NCBI GenBank assembly: GCA_017429765.1
Contig: JAFROJ010000047.1
Location: 1-61,985 of the forward strand
Direction: 5' to 3'
DNA length: 61,985 bases
DNA from: Bacteroidales bacterium
GTDB lineage: Bacteria; Bacteroidota; Bacteroidia; Bacteroidales; UBA932
The position numbers and the translations under genes were made by a program. Position 1 is the first letter of the stretch; every line of letters begins with the position of its first letter. The notes below the pieces were generated by a model. That model ran no database searches. It saw only the letters and a list, made by a program, of their open reading frames with translations, and was not told the DNA's origin. Below are positions 42,325 to 49,713 of this stretch, piece after piece.

Positions 42325-43863
42325 TCAAAGCTTTCTGAGGAGATTGTTCATGTTGACTTCCTTGTCGATGATGGAGCGGAGCTCGGCGATGGGAACCCTC
42401 TTCTGCTCCATGGTGTCGCGCTCGCGGACGGTCACGCTGTTGTCGTTCATCGTGTCATTGTCGATGGTCACGCAGAACGGGGTGCCGATGGCGTCCTGGC
42501 GGCGGTAACGCTTGCCGATGGAGTCTTTCGGGTCGTACTGGCAGCGGAAATCGAAGCGGAGCTCGTTCATCACCTCCTGGGCTTTCTCCGGGAGTCCGTC
42601 CTTGTTGACAAGCGGAAGCACGGCGACCTTGACGGGAGCCAGGGGGGCGGGGATGCTGAGAACCACGCGGCTGTCTCCGCCTTCCAGTTTCTCCATTTTG
42701 TAGGAGTGGCTGAGGACGGCGAGGAACATGCGGTCGACACCGATGGAGGTCTCGACGCAGTAGGGGACATAACTCTCGTTAGTCTCGGGGTCGAAGTACT
42801 GGATCTTCTTTCCGGAAAGCCTCTGGTGGTTGCCCAGGTCGAAGTCGGTCCTGGAATGGATGCCCTCAAGCTCCTTGAAGCCGAAGGGGAAGTTGAACTC
42901 GATGTCGGTGGCGGCGTTGGCGTAGTGGGCGAGTTTCTCGTGGTCGTGGAAGCGGTAATTCCCGGCTCCCATGCCAAGGCTCACGTGCCATTTCATGCGG
43001 TTCTCCTTCCATTTGTTGAACCACTCCATCTCGGTGCCGGGGCGGCAGAAGAACTCCATCTCCATCTGCTCGAACTCCCTCATCCTGAATATGAACTGCC
43101 TGGCGACTATCTCGTTGCGGAAGGCCTTGCCGATCTGGGCGATGCCGAAGGGGATCTTCATGCGGCCCGTCTTCTGGACGTTGAGATATTCAACGAATAT
43201 TCCCTGGGCGGTCTCGGGACGGAGGTAGATCTTGTCGTCGGAGGCTCCGGTGTTGCTGATGGCTGTGCTGAACATCAGGTTGAACTGGCGCACGTCGGTC
43301 CAGTTGGCGGTGCCGGAAATAGGGCAGACGATGCCGCAATCCATGATGATGTCCCTGTAGGCCTTGAGGTCGTTGTTGTTCTCGGCCTCGAGGTAGCGGG
43401 CGTGAACCTCGTCGTATTTCGTCTTCTCGCGCAGGACGTTAGGGTTGGTGGCGCGGAACTGCTCCTCGTTGAAAGCGTCCCCGAAACGCTTGCGGCCCTT
43501 GGCGACCTCCTTCTCGATCTTCTCCTCGATCTTGCCGAGATAGTCCTCGATGAGGTTGTCGGCGCGGTAGCGCTTCTTGGAGTCCTTGTTGTCGATGAGG
43601 GGGTCGTTGAAAGCGGCCACATGGCCGGAAGCGACCCAGGTCTTGGGGTGCATGAACACGCAGGAATCGATTCCGACGATATTCTCGTGGAGCCTTGTCA
43701 TGGCGGCCCACCAATAGCTCTTTATGTTGTTCTTGAGCTCGACGCCGTTCTGCCCGTAGTCATAGACGGCGGCGAGACCGTCGTAGATCTCGCTTGACGG
43801 GAAGATGAAACCATATTCCTTGCAATGTGCCACCAGCACCTTGAAGAGTTCGTCCTGTGTCAT
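42325..43863 (-). CDS. glyS: Glycyl-tRNA synthetase (alpha2 type)
   Basis: A 512-residue class II aminoacyl-tRNA synthetase of the single-chain type found in Bacteroidota, archaea and eukaryotes. It has YGFIFPSSEIYDGLAAVYDYG at the N-terminus, motif 2 around FRNEIVARQFIFRMREFEQMEMEFF, motif 3 in ETSIGVDRM, and a C-terminal anticodon domain (KVAVLPLVNKDGLPEKA). It lies between a fucosidase and a DUF1080 gene on the same strand. Confidence 0.96.
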   Translation of the reverse strand: MTQDELFKVLVAHCKEYGFIFPSSEIYDGLAAVYDYGQNGVELKNNIKSYWWAAMTRLHENIVGIDSCVFMHPKTWVASGHVAAFNDPLIDNKDSKKRYRADNLIEDYLGKIEEKIEKEVAKGRKRFGDAFNEEQFRATNPNVLREKTKYDEVHARYLEAENNNDLKAYRDIIMDCGIVCPISGTANWTDVRQFNLMFSTAISNTGASDDKIYLRPETAQGIFVEYLNVQKTGRMKIPFGIAQIGKAFRNEIVARQFIFRMREFEQMEMEFFCRPGTEMEWFNKWKENRMKWHVSLGMGAGNYRFHDHEKLAHYANAATDIEFNFPFGFKELEGIHSRTDFDLGNHQRLSGKKIQYFDPETNESYVPYCVETSIGVDRMFLAVLSHSYKMEKLEGGDSRVVLSIPAPLAPVKVAVLPLVNKDGLPEKAQEVMNELRFDFRCQYDPKDSIGKRYRRQDAIGTPFCVTIDNDTMNDNSVTVRERDTMEQKRVPIAELRSIIDKEVNMNNLLRKL

Positions 43864-43904
43864 ATCAGATTGTGTTTGTTTTTTAGAACGCGAAGGTAGT
43901 CAAT

Positions 43905-45302
43905 TTATTTCACATAAGGTGAATATACTCCGATCTCGGCGATGGAAAGAAGGCCCTCGAAGGAGGTGAAGCGCACTCTGACGGCGTCGGCCTTCACGAC
44001 GGGGAAGCGGCGGATGTGGACGCGCCCTCCGACCCCTTCGACTGGTTCAGGGACCGGGGACCAGGAGCCGCCGCGGAGGACTTCCACGGTGAAGTCCTTG
44101 AGGACGCCGGCCTCGGGCTCCGTGACCACGACCATATTCACCGGCGTGCCCTTTTCGAGATCGACGCTCCACCAGGGATCTTTGACCTCGGGGCTGGACA
44201 CCCAGCAGGAGCTGAAGTTGTCGTCGTTGGCGAAATCCATCAGGTTCATGTCATCAGACCAGGAGGAGTCGCAACTCCTGCCCACCGCCATGTTGATGTC
44301 GGTTATGGGCGCGGGAGCCTCGGGGACATCCACCAAGTGCCCGTCGTTCTTCCATATCTCCCCGATCCGCCTCATCGCGGCCACCGCGTTATCGTCGATC
44401 AGCCCGTCACGGTTAGGGGCAGCGTTGAGGATGTAAGTGCAATAGGCGTTGTTGTAGGGGATTATATTCTCCCTCACGATCCGGTCGACGTCCTTAAGCT
44501 CGTCTGTCGGGAAAGAGGTCTTCCAGAACCAGGTCCGCTGGAGGGGATAGCAGGACATGGCGGGGAGGCTGTTGGTCTCGGCCGAGATCTTCTGGCCGGC
44601 GCCCTGCTCGTAGCAGCGGATGTCTGAATAGAACAGGGCCTCCTTGGGATATTTCGCCCCGTTGAGGTCCATCACGAGGCAGTTCGGCTGGATGCTCTTG
44701 ACAAGCGAGTAGATCTCCGGGAACGATACCTCTGAATATGAGATCCTTCCCCACGGGGCGTCCCAGCCGTCGAACATGATGGTGTTGACCGGGCCATAGC
44801 CGGTAAGAAGCTCACGTAACTGATTCTTTATGAGGTCTTTCTTCTCTTTGGTGAAAGGAAGGGTGGGGCGAAGGCGGTGATGGGTGTCGAGGATCGAGTA
44901 ATGGAACATCACCTGCATCCCGGCCTCGCTCAGGGCCGTGGTGAGCTCTTTCAGGACATCCCTGCCGAGAGGGGTGTTCATCACGCTGTAGTCCGTGGTG
45001 GCGGTGTCCCACATGCAGAACCCGGCGTGATGCTTCACGCTCACGCAGATGAACTTGCAGCCGGCGCTCTTGGCGGTTTCCACCCATTGGCGGGTGTCGA
45101 GTCTCGCCGGGTTGAATATTCCTGGATCAAGGTCAGGGTCGGTCCAGTCCGCGTTCTGGAAAGTGGGCAGGCCGAAATGGACGAACATGCCGAAACGAAG
45201 GTCAACAAACTCTTGCTGAAGTTGATGGAGACTTTTTTCCTGGGCCGTCAGGCAGAGAGGTAGCGCGATAAGGAAGAATAATGACGCCAAATGCTTTTTC
45301 AT
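43905..45302 (-). CDS. GH29 alpha-L-fucosidase with C-terminal discoidin-like domain
   Basis: A 465-residue secreted enzyme with signal MKKHLASLFFLIALPLCLTAQ. Catalytic region: LRFGMFVHFGLPTF, FICVSVKHHAGFCMWDT and NTIMFDGWDAPW, where the Asp is the expected nucleophile. A C-terminal domain (about 350-465) of the F5/8C type carries CWVSSPEVKDPWWSVDLEKG. The segment PVPEPVEGVGG within it is encoded by a dispersed palindromic repeat (44033-44060). It differs from the first GH29 in its domain make-up, hinting at a different fucosyl linkage. Confidence 0.88.
   Translation of the reverse strand: MKKHLASLFFLIALPLCLTAQEKSLHQLQQEFVDLRFGMFVHFGLPTFQNADWTDPDLDPGIFNPARLDTRQWVETAKSAGCKFICVSVKHHAGFCMWDTATTDYSVMNTPLGRDVLKELTTALSEAGMQVMFHYSILDTHHRLRPTLPFTKEKKDLIKNQLRELLTGYGPVNTIMFDGWDAPWGRISYSEVSFPEIYSLVKSIQPNCLVMDLNGAKYPKEALFYSDIRCYEQGAGQKISAETNSLPAMSCYPLQRTWFWKTSFPTDELKDVDRIVRENIIPYNNAYCTYILNAAPNRDGLIDDNAVAAMRRIGEIWKNDGHLVDVPEAPAPITDINMAVGRSCDSSWSDDMNLMDFANDDNFSSCWVSSPEVKDPWWSVDLEKGTPVNMVVVTEPEAGVLKDFTVEVLRGGSWSPVPEPVEGVGGRVHIRRFPVVKADAVRVRFTSFEGLLSIAEIGVYSPYVK
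44033..44060. repeat. Dispersed REP-like repeat inside GH29
   Basis: CCTTCGACTGGTTCAGGGACC and flanking CCCC/GGGG bases match part of the repeat inserted in ahcY (51250-51309). Here it falls in the discoidin-like domain and is read as PVPEPVEGVGG. Confidence 0.55.
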
Positions 45303-45307
45303 AACCG

Positions 45308-45328
45308 CGAAGGTACTAAATAATTTTG
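45308..45328. promoter_or_regulatory. Divergent promoter region fucosidase / G1P dehydrogenase
   Basis: Plus-strand TAATTTTG (45321-45328) fits the -7 consensus 30 bp before the dehydrogenase gene. Minus-strand TACCTTCG (45308-45315) is a one-mismatch match 5 bp before the fucosidase ATG. Confidence 0.35.
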
Positions 45329-45358
45329 TACCTTTAGGGTCGTTAAAACAGTCAACAG

Positions 45359-46696
45359 ATGGATTCCAAACAAAGGATAGCGAACGCGTTGAAGGTGGCT
45401 TCCGACACCAAGGTGTTCGAGATGGGCCCGGGAGCGAGCGCCCTCGCTCCGGATGTGTTCAAAAGGTTTTTTCCTGGCAAGACCGCCAAGATCATAGCGG
45501 ACATCAACACCTGGCCCGCTCTCGGGGAGAAGGTGTACGGCCTTTTCGTCGAGGCCGGGATTCCCGTGGAGAAGTTCATCATCATGGAGAGGGAGTTCCA
45601 CGCCGAGTGGGAATACATCGAGATGGTGGACAAGGAGCTGGATGGGGGATATATCGCTGTGTCAGTGGGTTCCGGAGTGATCAACGACCTGTGCAAGCTC
45701 TGCTCCCACCACCATGGCCAGCAATATCTCACATTGCCCACCGCCGCCTCTGTCGACGGCTATTCCTCATTCGGGGCATCCATCTCCTACCAGAATTCAA
45801 AGCAGACATTCTCCTGCCCGGCCCCCGTGGCGATCGTGGCTGACATTGACGTGATCGCCGCCGCGCCGAAGGAGATGACGGCCGCCGGGTACGCCGACCT
45901 GGCCGCGAAGGTCCCGGCCGGGGCAGAGTGGATGGTGGCGGACCTTATGGGAACGGCTCCTATCAAACCGGACGCCTGGCATGTCCTTCAGGATTATCTC
46001 GATGATCTCCTCTCCAACCCGGAGGGGGTCGCCGCCGGGGATCCCGCCGCGGTGGCCGACTTGTTCGAGGGCTTGACTCTCAGCGGAATAGCCATGCAGG
46101 CCGCCCAGTCGAGCCGCCCCGCCTCCTGCTGCGACCACCTGTTCAGCCATATTCTCGACATGACCCACCACCGCTACAAGGGGAAGCTGCAATCCCATGG
46201 TTTCCAGGTGGCTATTGGCACTCTGACCATGTGCGCCGTCTTCGACGAGCTCTTCAAGATGGACCTGACCAAGCTCGAAGTGGACGCCTGCGTGAGAGCC
46301 TGGCCGAGCCTGGAGAGCGAGCGGGCGAGGGCGCTGGAACTGTTCAAGGACTTCCCTGCCCCGACCCTCGGTTTCGAGAGCATATCCAAGAAATATAATG
46401 ACGCGGCGACGGTGAAGACGCAGCTTGAGAGGGTGAGGGACACCTGGCCCGAGTTCAAGAGAAAGCTGCAAGGGCAGGTCTATTCTTTCGGGAAGATGAG
46501 GGACTTGTTCAAGGCCGCAGGGGCGCCTTACGACCCGGAGATGATAGGGGTGACCCGTCGCCAGATCAAGGAGATGTTCCCGATCGTGCAGTTGATGAGG
46601 CATCGAATCAATGTGCTTGACCTCGCGAAGAGGGGAATGTTCTTCGACGAGCTTGTGGACGCCGTTTTCGCTCCCGGAGGGGCGTGGGAGATCTGA
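45359..46696 (+). CDS. sn-glycerol-1-phosphate dehydrogenase-like protein (AraM family)
   Basis: A 445-residue NAD(P)-dependent dehydrogenase of the iron-alcohol dehydrogenase/dehydroquinate synthase clan. It has VSVGSGVINDLCK (nucleotide-binding), LPTAASVDGYSSFGAS, the metal ligands in AGYADLAAK, SCCDHLFSH and SHGFQVAIGTL, and a helical C-terminal domain. Relatives convert dihydroxyacetone phosphate to glycerol-1-phosphate (AraM in Bacillus) and are sometimes linked to sugar metabolism. It is 11 bp before a stand-alone phosphohistidine domain gene. Its substrate here is uncertain. Confidence 0.82.
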   Translation: MDSKQRIANALKVASDTKVFEMGPGASALAPDVFKRFFPGKTAKIIADINTWPALGEKVYGLFVEAGIPVEKFIIMEREFHAEWEYIEMVDKELDGGYIAVSVGSGVINDLCKLCSHHHGQQYLTLPTAASVDGYSSFGASISYQNSKQTFSCPAPVAIVADIDVIAAAPKEMTAAGYADLAAKVPAGAEWMVADLMGTAPIKPDAWHVLQDYLDDLLSNPEGVAAGDPAAVADLFEGLTLSGIAMQAAQSSRPASCCDHLFSHILDMTHHRYKGKLQSHGFQVAIGTLTMCAVFDELFKMDLTKLEVDACVRAWPSLESERARALELFKDFPAPTLGFESISKKYNDAATVKTQLERVRDTWPEFKRKLQGQVYSFGKMRDLFKAAGAPYDPEMIGVTRRQIKEMFPIVQLMRHRINVLDLAKRGMFFDELVDAVFAPGGAWEI

Positions 46697-46707
46697 CCTG
46701 TTAAGGG

Positions 46708-47106
46708 ATGACAATAAGGGGATCGGGTATCGGCGGATTCGCCAAGGGGCGGGCCTTTGTCGTGGTCGACAGGGGGCAGAGGAATCCTTTTGAGGACATT
46801 CCTCCGGGAAGCGTCCTGGTCGCCCGGACCGTCTCCCTCTCGGACTCTGTCATGATCAATTTCAAGAATGTCGTGGCCATGGTCACCGAGGAGGAGGACA
46901 GGACCGGTCACGCCAGCCTTCTGGCCAGGGGGCTTGGAATCCCCGCCATAGTGGGCATACGAACTTGTTTCAGGGACATTTACAACGGGGACAGGATCCT
47001 TGTCCAGAATCTCGATGTGATCATCAACCCGGACCTGGCCGCCGTGGAGGAGTTCGACAGGCTTCGCCGGGAGTCGGACCCCCAGCTCAGTCTCGACATG
47101 CTTTAG
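46708..47106 (+). CDS. Stand-alone phosphohistidine (PEP-utilising) swivel domain
   Basis: A 132-residue protein made only of the mobile domain of PEP-utilising enzymes: DRTGHASLLARGLGIPAIVG with the phosphoacceptor His (H68), an N-terminal IGGFAKGRAF segment like the start of that domain in enzyme I, and a closing NGDRILVQNLDVIINP. The PEP-binding barrel and ATP-binding domains are absent. It must receive a phosphoryl group from, or compete with, another protein, or act as an adaptor. It follows the dehydrogenase gene by 11 bp and overlaps the convergent dipeptidase gene by 20 bp. Confidence 0.75.
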   Translation: MTIRGSGIGGFAKGRAFVVVDRGQRNPFEDIPPGSVLVARTVSLSDSVMINFKNVVAMVTEEEDRTGHASLLARGLGIPAIVGIRTCFRDIYNGDRILVQNLDVIINPDLAAVEEFDRLRRESDPQLSLDML

Positions 47107-48607
47107 ACTGGACTTCCTCCATCACCCGCAGGAAGTTGCCTCCCCAGAAACCCTTTATCTGGTCGGGAGTGTAGCCGTGTTCCAGCATCTTCACGGTGAC
47201 GTTGACCAGGTCGTTGACCCCGTTACAGCCGATGACACCCCCGCCCCCGTCGAAATCGGACCCGATTCCGACATGCTCCGGCCCGGCCACCTCGACACAA
47301 TGGTTGAAGTGTGACATGAAATCGTCTATGGTCGCACTCGAACGGCACAGGAAATCCGGGACAGTGTAGACCTGGATGACCCCGCCGTTCCCGGCCAGCG
47401 CCTTAAGCTGCCGGTCGTCGAGACCCCGGTCGTGGCCGTAAATGGCCTTGGCGCCGGAGTGCGAGCAGATGACAGGGGCCTCGCTCAAGTTGACGCAGTC
47501 CCAGAACGTCTGGGCGGAGGGGTGGGAGAGATCGATCATGATCCCCTGCCTGTTCATCTCCTTGACAACCTGTTTCCCATATTCAGTCAAACCCTTGGTG
47601 GGGTCGCCTCCGCGGTTGGAGGAGGTATTGCAGATAGCGTTGTCGCTGAAGTGGCATAAAGTTATGTAGACAACTCCCAAGTCCCTCATTCTCTTGATGT
47701 TCCCGAGATCATTCCCTATCCCGTAGCCGTTTTCCAGGGCGACGAGAAAGGCCTTTTTCCCCTCGGCGTTCAGGGCGCGCGCCTCGGCGGGAGTCGTGGC
47801 TATCCCGCAAAGGTGGGGATACTTCGCCACATCCTTTTTGATCTCCGCGATCCTGGCCAGGTTCCTCTCGACCGCGAGGCGGGAGGAGGCGTCGTCTGTC
47901 GGTCCCTGCCAGAGGAAACTGATCAAGATCTGGGAATCGAGGCGCCCCTCGTCCATTCTCGGGACACCGCTTTGGCTCAGGGTCCTGGTTCCTACCGACC
48001 GTCCCTTCTCATAGTCGTCGGGGAGGTCGCTGTGGGTGTCGATCGTGAATATCCCGTCCATCAGCTCGACGGCCCTGCGGTAAGTCCGGGCTTTTCTAGT
48101 GAGTTCCTCGAAAGAGGTGATCCCGAAGGGAAGCCTCCTGAGGCCGTTATCCAGAAGTCTCGAGAGCTCGGATTCCCCGACGAAAGGCATGTTCCAGGTG
48201 GCGACTGTCTTGAACACGAGAATTGAATATTCATTCTCCGCCCTGACCCATCCGTCCGGCATGGCAGCCCCGTCCCAATCCACGGCGGAGAGTCTCAGAT
48301 CCATCACCGAGCAACCTTCGGAGGGCATGTCGACAGGCTCTCCCCCGCTGATCCTGACCATGTCTTTCAAACGCCCGGCCTCCTCGCAGTCCGGGACGGC
48401 TATCCTCGGCCTGAAAAAGTCATTTGCCCGGACGTCACGGGCTATGGGGCCGGAATGGCTGTAGAATCCGGAGATCTCAGCGTCCGCCTTGTTGAACAGA
48501 TTGACAACCTCGGCGGGGATGGTCTGGGCCAGCGCCCCGGAAAGCCCTGACAGCAGGAACAGGATCGCCGCCATGGCCGGCGCGCGGAAGGATGCTCTCT
48601 TTTTCAT
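47087..48607 (-). CDS. M19 family membrane dipeptidase, secreted
   Basis: A 506-residue protein from the ATG at 48607, which gives a good signal peptide (AAILFLLSGLSGALAQ); a frame start at 48637 adds ten residues ahead of it. An N-terminal region (30-190) precedes the metal-dependent dipeptidase barrel with FTIDTHSDLPDDY (HxD), the central bridging Glu in LVALENGYG, YITLCHFSDNA, MIDLSHPS and VGIGSDFDGGGG. These enzymes cleave dipeptides and related amides in the periplasm. Confidence 0.9.
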   Translation of the reverse strand: MKKRASFRAPAMAAILFLLSGLSGALAQTIPAEVVNLFNKADAEISGFYSHSGPIARDVRANDFFRPRIAVPDCEEAGRLKDMVRISGGEPVDMPSEGCSVMDLRLSAVDWDGAAMPDGWVRAENEYSILVFKTVATWNMPFVGESELSRLLDNGLRRLPFGITSFEELTRKARTYRRAVELMDGIFTIDTHSDLPDDYEKGRSVGTRTLSQSGVPRMDEGRLDSQILISFLWQGPTDDASSRLAVERNLARIAEIKKDVAKYPHLCGIATTPAEARALNAEGKKAFLVALENGYGIGNDLGNIKRMRDLGVVYITLCHFSDNAICNTSSNRGGDPTKGLTEYGKQVVKEMNRQGIMIDLSHPSAQTFWDCVNLSEAPVICSHSGAKAIYGHDRGLDDRQLKALAGNGGVIQVYTVPDFLCRSSATIDDFMSHFNHCVEVAGPEHVGIGSDFDGGGGVIGCNGVNDLVNVTVKMLEHGYTPDQIKGFWGGNFLRVMEEVQSKACRD

Positions 48608-48657
48608 AAACGCGAATTTATGAGTATTTTCGTACATTATCGCTAAACTTCGAGACT

Positions 48658-49389
48658 ATGATTGACAGACTTTCTATTGATGGGCGCTGGAGGGCCCTCG
48701 CCGACCTGATTTTCCCGAGAACCTGTGTCGTGTGCGGGAAGTCGTTGACTCTTAATGAGTCTTGCGTTTGCGGGAGTTGCCTGGAAGATCTTCCGAGGAC
48801 ATATTACTCCAAGATGCCGAGAAACCCGATGTCGGCGAGGCTCAATTCCCATCTCCAGGGCCCTGTTCCTTACTCGCTCGCCACGGCCCTTTTCTATTAC
48901 AGGGCCGCCACCGGCTACCGGAACATTACAAAGAGCTTGAAATACAACGCCGATTTCGCCACGGGGCGTCTTTTCGCCAGAATGCTGGCCTCGGAACTGG
49001 CCGGGTCGCCCCTGTTCTCTGACGTGGACGCCGTTGTCCCCGTGCCGCTTCATTGGACCAGAAGATGGTCGCGGGGATACAACCAGGCCGAGGTTATAGG
49101 GAAGGAGATCGCGGCCGCTCTCGGCGCTTCGCTGATCCCTGACGCCCTCCGGCGTCGAAGGAGGACAAGAACCCAGACAAGGCTTTCCATCGAGGGGAAG
49201 GAGTCTAATGTGTCAGGGGCTTTCCGGCCAAGTAACGCTTCCGCGCTGTCGGGAAAGCGCCATGTGCTGATTGTCGACGACGTGTTCACCACGGGCGCGA
49301 CGGTCGGCTCCTGCGTCAGGTCACTGAGGGAAATCCTGCCTTCAGGGACAAGGATCTCAGTGGCGACATTGGCCTGCGTGGGAGGTTAG
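48658..49389 (+). CDS. comF: ComF family phosphoribosyltransferase
   Basis: A 243-residue protein with an N-terminal zinc finger (CVVCGKS and CVCGSC) and a phosphoribosyltransferase domain with HVLIVDDVFTTGATVGSC (PRPP loop). ComF is needed for DNA uptake in naturally competent bacteria, but it is widespread and its role in Bacteroidota is unclear. It begins 50 bp upstream of and divergent from the dipeptidase gene. Confidence 0.88.
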   Translation: MIDRLSIDGRWRALADLIFPRTCVVCGKSLTLNESCVCGSCLEDLPRTYYSKMPRNPMSARLNSHLQGPVPYSLATALFYYRAATGYRNITKSLKYNADFATGRLFARMLASELAGSPLFSDVDAVVPVPLHWTRRWSRGYNQAEVIGKEIAAALGASLIPDALRRRRRTRTQTRLSIEGKESNVSGAFRPSNASALSGKRHVLIVDDVFTTGATVGSCVRSLREILPSGTRISVATLACVGG

Positions 49390-49434
49390 GATTTTTAACT
49401 AAAACAGTTTAAAACGCCGAAGGACAGGCGACAG

Positions 49435-49457
49435 AGGCCGAGGAATTTGGCTTTTTT
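49435..49457 (+). terminator. Weak intrinsic terminator after comF
   Basis: AGGCC and GGCTT form a 5-bp stem (one G-U) around a 9-nt loop and run directly into six T residues, 45 bp past the comF stop. Confidence 0.4.
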
Positions 49458-49563
49458 GTCTGTAGTTTAAACGTTATATAAAACATTCTTACTGTTTATG
49501 TCTCTTAAAAACAGTCACTTAAAACAGTTAAGGCGAAATTTTATAAAAATTTATTATAAAAAA

Positions 49564-49594
49564 TTTGCATAATTAAAAAAAAGCCGTACCTTTG
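49564..49594 (+). promoter_or_regulatory. Strong promoter for candidate small RNA
   Basis: TTTG (49564-49567), 19-bp spacer, TACCTTTG (49587-49594). Both elements are exact, and the spacing and the -7 octamer equal those of the rplC promoter at 61655-61685. Confidence 0.75.
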
Positions 49595-49600
49595 TATCCG

Positions 49601-49713
49601 GGTTGAGCAAGGAGGTTCTCTCCCCGATCAACCTGATTGGTTATTAGTTTTAGTGTTATTAATTATGTGGTTAGAGTGAGGGTCCACGCGTGAGCGTCGA
49701 CGCTCATTTTTTT
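49601..49713 (+). ncRNA. Candidate small non-coding RNA (about 113 nt)
   Basis: A transcript from the promoter at 49564-49594 would start near 49600. It would fold into a first hairpin (GGTTGA 49601-49606 with TCAACC 49628-49633, with inner GGAG/CTCC), a second GTGG/CCAC stem (49667-49670 with 49684-49687), and end at the terminator 49691-49713. It has no open frame of use and no downstream same-strand gene. It does not resemble tmRNA, RNase P RNA or SRP RNA. The end overlaps the nhaA stop codon, so it could pair with the nhaA mRNA 3' end. Confidence 0.55.
49691..49713 (+). terminator. Rho-independent terminator of the small RNA
   Basis: TGAGCGTCGACGCTCA (49691-49706) is a perfect palindrome giving a 6-bp stem with TCGA loop, followed by seven T residues. 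The T-run faces the plus strand only. Confidence 0.85.

Larger units (their letters stand above)
49390..49711. other. Intergenic region, 322 bp, comF to nhaA
   Basis: Holds a weak terminator after comF, an AT-rich stretch with recurrent AAAACAGTTTAA/AAAACAGTTAAG motifs (49399-49530), a strong plus-strand promoter and a structured small transcript. No protein-coding frame is supported; an ATG at 49665 opens only four codons. Confidence 0.6.

Noticed and set aside
49665-49679. Four-codon open frame followed by the hairpin and T-run, considered as a leader-peptide attenuator
   Set aside because: No plus-strand gene follows the terminator, so attenuation has nothing to control.
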